A DNA stretch of 64,000 nt from NCBI RefSeq assembly GCF_003628555.1, contig NZ_CP021731.1, forward strand, positions 2,170,001-2,234,000, given 5' to 3'. Positions 60,580 to 64,000 of the stretch are shown here, in pieces. The position numbers and the translations under genes were made by a program. The stretch is from Azoarcus sp. DN11 (lineage in GTDB: Bacteria; Pseudomonadota; Gammaproteobacteria; Burkholderiales; Rhodocyclaceae). Numbering within the stretch: the first letter of the stretch is position 1; every line of letters begins with the position of its first letter. Under the pieces are notes generated by a model, which searched no databases, was not told the DNA's origin, and saw nothing but the letters and a program-made list of their open reading frames with translations.

Positions 60580-61569
60580 GTGAACGACGACAGGGAATCG
60601 ATGCACAAGCTCGTCAGCAAGGTCCTGGTTCTGGATGATGCCTCGACCTATGTCGGTAGCCTGAAGGCCTTCTGCGAAGAGTGCGGATTGGTGGGGATCC
60701 GAGCCAACCAGGGGGGCGAGACGGGATTGATGGCGGTGTTGCGGGCCAACGTCGATCTCGGCGGCATCATGCTGTACGAGAATTTCGGCGGCGATCTGGA
60801 CAGGACCCTGGCTTTGGCACGTCAGATCCATGCCCTGCGTCCCGAACTGCCGGTCTTCCTGAGGCGGCAAAGCGTAGCCAGCGTCGCCGGCTTGGCCGAG
60901 AAGGATGCGGCCATGTTCCGTTGTGCCTATACGCTAGCCGATCTGCAGCAGCTCAAGGCGACGCTGGACGATTCGATATTCAGCCGGTTTTATCCCAACG
61001 ATCTGGTCAGGGGTATTTCGGAGATCACACGCGCTTCGCTGGAGGCGCTATTCCGCCATTGCGAAGTGGACGTCGAGACGCCCTACCTCGTCAAGGACCG
61101 CATCATCTATGGTGAGGTATTCACCATGATCACCATCGAAAGCGGTTGGTGTCGGGGTTACATGATGATGCAGGCGTGCGAGTACGCGGTCATCGGTTTG
61201 ATCCGTGGCGGGCGCGATGGTGCCGAGGCAGCCACCTTCCGGGATCTGAACCAGGTGCTCGGGGAAGCGACCAACCTGATCTGGGGGGGCTTCAAGAACC
61301 GCTACGTCGGACAGTCTCGTGCACCTGACGCGACCATGCAGACACAGGTGCCGATCGTCATCAACCATCACCGCCGCTACATTTCGTTCGGCTCCGACGA
61401 GCCGCAACTGTGCCTGAAATATACCCTGCGGGACCGGTCCCGGCCCGAGGCGCCTTCGGTGCCGATCTACCAGCGCTTCATCTTCAATCTCTGCTGGGCA
61501 CCGGACGAGTTCCGCGAAAACCCCTCGGTCGAGTCCTTCGTCGACTCGGGCGAACTCGAACTGTTTTGA
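60580..61569 (+). CDS. Degenerate receiver fused to a CheX/CheC-like domain
   Basis: About 330 residues; start taken at GTG 60580 with AAGGA upstream, ATG 60553 or 60601 also possible. Residues ~15-125 resemble a receiver (VSKVLVLDDASTYVGSLKAF) but the phospho-Asp position reads IMLYENFGG, with no Asp, so it is probably a pseudo-receiver. Residues ~150-330 are CheX/CheC-like with an E-x-x-N motif in GEATNLIWGGFKNRY, which in CheX/CheC dephosphorylates CheY-P. Likely removes phosphate from the CheY encoded next. The gap to the kinase gene is 30 bases. Confidence 0.75.
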   Translation: MNDDRESMHKLVSKVLVLDDASTYVGSLKAFCEECGLVGIRANQGGETGLMAVLRANVDLGGIMLYENFGGDLDRTLALARQIHALRPELPVFLRRQSVASVAGLAEKDAAMFRCAYTLADLQQLKATLDDSIFSRFYPNDLVRGISEITRASLEALFRHCEVDVETPYLVKDRIIYGEVFTMITIESGWCRGYMMMQACEYAVIGLIRGGRDGAEAATFRDLNQVLGEATNLIWGGFKNRYVGQSRAPDATMQTQVPIVINHHRRYISFGSDEPQLCLKYTLRDRSRPEAPSVPIYQRFIFNLCWAPDEFRENPSVESFVDSGELELF

Positions 61570-61599
61570 TCGGTTTGTTTTTAGCAACAAGGAGATGTC

Positions 61600-61965
61600 A
61601 TGGCTCAAGTTCTGGTAGTTGACGATTCCGGCACCGTTCGCAACGAAGTGAGCGATTTTCTCAAGGCCAACGGCCTGACGGTGGCGTGCGCCGTGGATGG
61701 CAAGGACGGCCTGGACAAGATCAAGTCCGACCCGTCGCTCAAGCTCGTGCTCAGCGACGTCAACATGCCGAACATGGACGGCCTGACGATGGCCGAAAAG
61801 ATCCGCGGCGAGCTCAAGAACAATGCCCTGAACATCATCATGCTGACCACGGAGAACAGCCCGGCGATGAAGGAGCGCGGCAAGGCGGCCGGCATCAAGG
61901 GATGGATCGTCAAGCCCTTCAACGGCGCCGCAGTCATTGCCTCTCTGAAGAAGCTGGTTGCCTGA
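61600..61965 (+). CDS. CheY-like single-domain response regulator
   Basis: 121 residues, complete receiver. Acid pocket VVDDS near residue 9, phospho-acceptor Asp in LSDVNMPNMDG near residue 52, Thr in MLTTE, Lys in VKPFNG. GGAGA precedes the ATG. Expected to take phosphate from His459 of the kinase and to be dephosphorylated by one of the two CheX-like proteins of the operon. Output target not identifiable. Confidence 0.93.
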   Translation: MAQVLVVDDSGTVRNEVSDFLKANGLTVACAVDGKDGLDKIKSDPSLKLVLSDVNMPNMDGLTMAEKIRGELKNNALNIIMLTTENSPAMKERGKAAGIKGWIVKPFNGAAVIASLKKLVA

Positions 61966-61968
61966 GCG

Positions 61969-62754
61969 ATGGATACGACAAGCGCCGCAGTGGGTTTGGC
62001 GCTGGGATCGGGAGTGACGGTCGCGATCGGCTGGCTTAGGCTGGTCGGCGCCCGCCGAATCCACCGTGGCCAGATCGAAGAAAGGGATCGTCAGCTGGCC
62101 GAACTGACCGGACACCTGCCGCCGTCGGAGGTCGAAGCGCGCCTGGCCGAGCTGCGTGAGGAAAGCGAAGCCTTGCGCCGGGAAATTCTGGAACAGAAGT
62201 CAGCATCGGAAAATACGCTGGCGGCGACGGTCGAGCAATTGACGGCGGATCGCGAAGCGGCGATCGCCGGGACCGTCGCCGAGCACTCACGGCAGCTCGC
62301 CCAAGTACGCTGCGCGCTCACGGCGGATCACGATCGGCTGAAAAAGGATGTCGACGCCCTGCTTGAGGTGGTCAAGACCCTCGAACGCTGGCACGACGAA
62401 ATGCAGACCATCCTCGCCAACAACCGGGAACTGAAGGGGCAGAACGAAAAATTCGCCAACATCAACAAAAATGTTGTCATGCTGGCCCTCAATGCCTCGA
62501 TCGAGGCTGCCCGGGCCGGCGAACAAGGGCGGGGATTCGCCGTCGTCGCCGATGGCGTGCGCGACCTGGCCCTGACCTCGACCAAGCTGGCTCAGGCATT
62601 CAAGCAGAATCTGGACAAGAACGATCTGGTCACCACGACGACCTTTCAGGATCTCCAGGCCAGTGCCAAGATGATCCGGACGGCGGTACATGGGCTCGGC
62701 GCCTGCTCGGAGCAGATACGAGCCACCATTGCCGGGGCCGATGCGAGTCTATGA
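61969..62754 (+). CDS. Miniature methyl-accepting-chemotaxis-like protein
   Basis: 261 residues. One weak N-terminal hydrophobic helix (~6-24), a long coiled coil (~35-165), and a shortened MCP signalling tip: [20 protein letters not shown], then [17 protein letters not shown]. Normal receptors have a ~60 kDa layout with sensor domain and HAMP; none is present. The usual methylation heptads are mostly missing. It could nucleate or tune the kinase, but no CheW is encoded here. Starts 4 bases after cheY and overlaps the last gene by 4 bases. Confidence 0.8.
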   Translation: MDTTSAAVGLALGSGVTVAIGWLRLVGARRIHRGQIEERDRQLAELTGHLPPSEVEARLAELREESEALRREILEQKSASENTLAATVEQLTADREAAIAGTVAEHSRQLAQVRCALTADHDRLKKDVDALLEVVKTLERWHDEMQTILANNRELKGQNEKFANINKNVVMLALNASIEAARAGEQGRGFAVVADGVRDLALTSTKLAQAFKQNLDKNDLVTTTTFQDLQASAKMIRTAVHGLGACSEQIRATIAGADASL

Positions 62755-63320
62755 TCAGCCCGCGCGCCATATCGACCATCGAACAGCTGTTCGAGAACGC
62801 CCTGTTCGAAAACGCGAACACGGGTGGCAAGGACAAGGTCGTCCTGCAAGCTGTACGTGAGGACGATCCAGCCGCCGGCAAAGGGCCGGTCCACCTCACG
62901 GTGCTTGGAATCTCCTCCTACCTGTTTCGCATCGTCACGCTGTTCGAATTCGCCGCCGACCCGGCGACGGCCAGTTTTTTCGGGAAGCGTATTGGCACCG
63001 CACAGCGCCTAGACGACAGCGCACTACAAGATGCCAGCAGCGAATTCGTCAATATGGTGTGCGGAACAGTGAACCGAAGCGTGCAGACCGTATTTCCGCA
63101 TACCGGCATATCCACGCCTATTGTCCTCGAAAGCGGCTGTGCGAATTACCTTGAAGCACTGCGGCCGATACGCCGGCAGTCGTATGAAGTCGACATCGAC
63201 GGGGCGCTGCATTTCCGTCTTACGCTTTGTATTTGCGTGGTTTCTGGCTCCAGCCTGGATTTCCATGTGGTTCCCCAATCATCCGCGAACGGTTCGGTCG
63301 GCGAGCTGGAATTCTTTTGA
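62751..63320 (+). CDS. CheX-like phosphatase-type protein
   Basis: 189 residues. CheX/CheC/FliY-like fold with E-x-x-N in [20 protein letters not shown], and an alternating beta core ([20 protein letters not shown]). The ending GELEFF resembles the ending SGELELF of the pseudo-receiver-CheX protein, pointing to common ancestry. Last gene of the operon. Confidence 0.72.
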   Translation: MISPRAISTIEQLFENALFENANTGGKDKVVLQAVREDDPAAGKGPVHLTVLGISSYLFRIVTLFEFAADPATASFFGKRIGTAQRLDDSALQDASSEFVNMVCGTVNRSVQTVFPHTGISTPIVLESGCANYLEALRPIRRQSYEVDIDGALHFRLTLCICVVSGSSLDFHVVPQSSANGSVGELEFF

Positions 63321-63364
63321 CGGAACCTATCGGAGGTACTGGGTTAAACAATGCGGAAAATGCT

Positions 63365-63381
63365 TTCGCCAGCAAGGCGAA
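63365..63381 (+). terminator. Small hairpin after the chemosensory operon
   Basis: TTCGCC-AGCAA-GGCGAA, a perfect 6-base stem 44 bases after the stop, but without a T-run. Weak evidence for an operon end. The rest of 63321-63597 has no gene and no convincing Pho box. Confidence 0.3.
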
Positions 63382-63597
63382 CGACCTCACCGCGCGTACT
63401 CCCGGTTTCAATATGCTGGCCAAGTTGGCTTTGACCAGCGAACAGACAGGATCGCCGCCAGGCGGGCCATTCCATACAGTCATCGGCGTCCGCTGCCACA
63501 GGCCCGTAATACGAACGTCGTAAGCTCGAAGCCTTTCACGTCGCGCGAGGACAAGCTTCGCCGGCACCGTTCCTCATCCCTGAACCAGGAGATACAG

Positions 63598-64000
63598 ATG
63601 GTGAAAGCACTTAGTCGATCGTTGTTCGTTGTCGGCACCGGCCTCGCCCTTGCCTCTGGCGTCATGGCGGCAGACATCACGGGTGCCGGCGCTTCGTTTC
63701 CGGCCCCGGTTTATGCGAAATGGGCCGATGCGTACCAGCAGTCGAGCGGCAACAAGGTGAACTACCAGTCCATCGGCTCTGGTGGCGGCATCAAACAGAT
63801 CGCGGCCAAGACGGTCGACTTCGGCGCCTCCGACATGCCGCTGACGCCGGAAGCCCTTGGCAAGGACGGTCTGATGCAGTTTCCGACCGTGATTGGCGGA
63901 GTGGTGCCGGTGATGAACCTCGCAGGCGTCAAGCCCGGCGAACTGAAGCTGACCGGTGAAGTCCTCGCCGACATCTACCTCGGTAAGATCCAGAAGTGGA
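63598..64000 (+). CDS. pstS: Phosphate ABC transporter substrate-binding protein PstS (5' part)
   Basis: The gene runs off the window end after 134 codons. ATG 63598 has AGGAG 6 bases upstream. Signal peptide [20 protein letters not shown] with cleavage after VMA; mature part starts [20 protein letters not shown] and contains [20 protein letters not shown] with the phosphate-binding loop, then [13 protein letters not shown]. Periplasmic phosphate-binding protein of the Pst system. Confidence 0.96.
   Translation, partial: MVKALSRSLFVVGTGLALASGVMAADITGAGASFPAPVYAKWADAYQQSSGNKVNYQSIGSGGGIKQIAAKTVDFGASDMPLTPEALGKDGLMQFPTVIGGVVPVMNLAGVKPGELKLTGEVLADIYLGKIQKW

Noticed and set aside
63321..63597. 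Pho box before pstS
   Set aside because: No pair of CTGTCAT-like direct repeats with 11-base spacing was found; only a weak CAGTCAT.

Overview
The window looks like chromosomal DNA of a high-GC betaproteobacterium, probably Rhodocyclales (Thauera / Azoarcus / Aromatoleum type). This is inferred from codon use, the dense CoA-thioester catabolic genes, a lone ETF-linked FeS quinone reductase and the repeat types; no rRNA or tRNA gene is present to confirm it.

Layout. (1) 1-1786: 3' part of a nitronate-monooxygenase-like flavoprotein, a small unknown protein and etfB. (2) 2.0-8.4 kb: an accessory block read on the minus strand. It starts with an AT-rich two-gene unit (DGQHR/ParB-like protein plus a HEPN-motif protein), then a NYN-LOTUS putative RNase and two different Fic AMP-transferase-like proteins. 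Between the Fic genes lie scars of a deleted second NYN gene and of the end of a LuxR gene, so the block grew by duplication and deletion. (3) 8.5-11.1 kb: LuxR-type regulator and a coniferyl-aldehyde-dehydrogenase-like enzyme. (4) 11.4-17.6 kb, plus strand: PrpF-like isomerase, flavin reductase with a MarR-like tail, SDR, then the lower meta-cleavage set (2-oxopent-4-enoate hydratase, acylating acetaldehyde dehydrogenase, 4-hydroxy-2-oxovalerate aldolase). (5) 17.9-31.0 kb, plus strand: MFS transporter, a pair of class III CoA-transferases, a MenB/BadI-like crotonase, a Cys-less thiolase with its DUF35 partner, enoyl-CoA hydratase, amidohydrolase, EthD-like protein, second MFS, DDN-type protein and an FeS-flavin ene-reductase. 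(6) 31.1-48.4 kb, minus strand: four more class III CoA-transferases, a Mo-hydroxylase trimer, SnoaL-like protein, crotonase, LLM oxidoreductase, DUF2889 protein, two acyl-CoA dehydrogenases, two MaoC-like proteins and an alpha-methylacyl-CoA racemase. (7) 48.8-53.4 kb, plus strand: etfA, DUF35, Cys-bearing thiolase and a membrane FeS protein that probably passes ETF electrons to quinone.

Taken together, regions 4-7 look like a pathway that activates an acid by CoA transfer, epimerises a branched alpha carbon, runs beta-oxidation or retro-aldol steps, opens a ring hydrolytically and feeds electrons through ETF to the quinone pool. The substrate cannot be read from the sequence; an alicyclic, isoprenoid or steroid-like compound is my best inference.

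(8) 53.4-57.1 kb is a mobile-DNA graveyard: a complete IS1182-type element with perfect inverted ends and a CTAG target duplication, an integrase remnant fused to IS3 OrfA, and a truncated IS3 OrfB. (9) 57.2-57.9 kb: CYTH protein and a tiny ORF. (10) 58.1-63.3 kb: a five-gene chemosensory-like operon (membrane CheA-like kinase lacking a CheW domain, degenerate receiver fused to CheX, CheY, miniature MCP, CheX-like protein) with no CheW, CheR or CheB. (11) The window ends inside pstS.

Four copies of a palindromic GC-rich repeat, a repeat inserted in frame into acetaldehyde dehydrogenase, and two further intergenic palindromes are scattered through the catabolic region.
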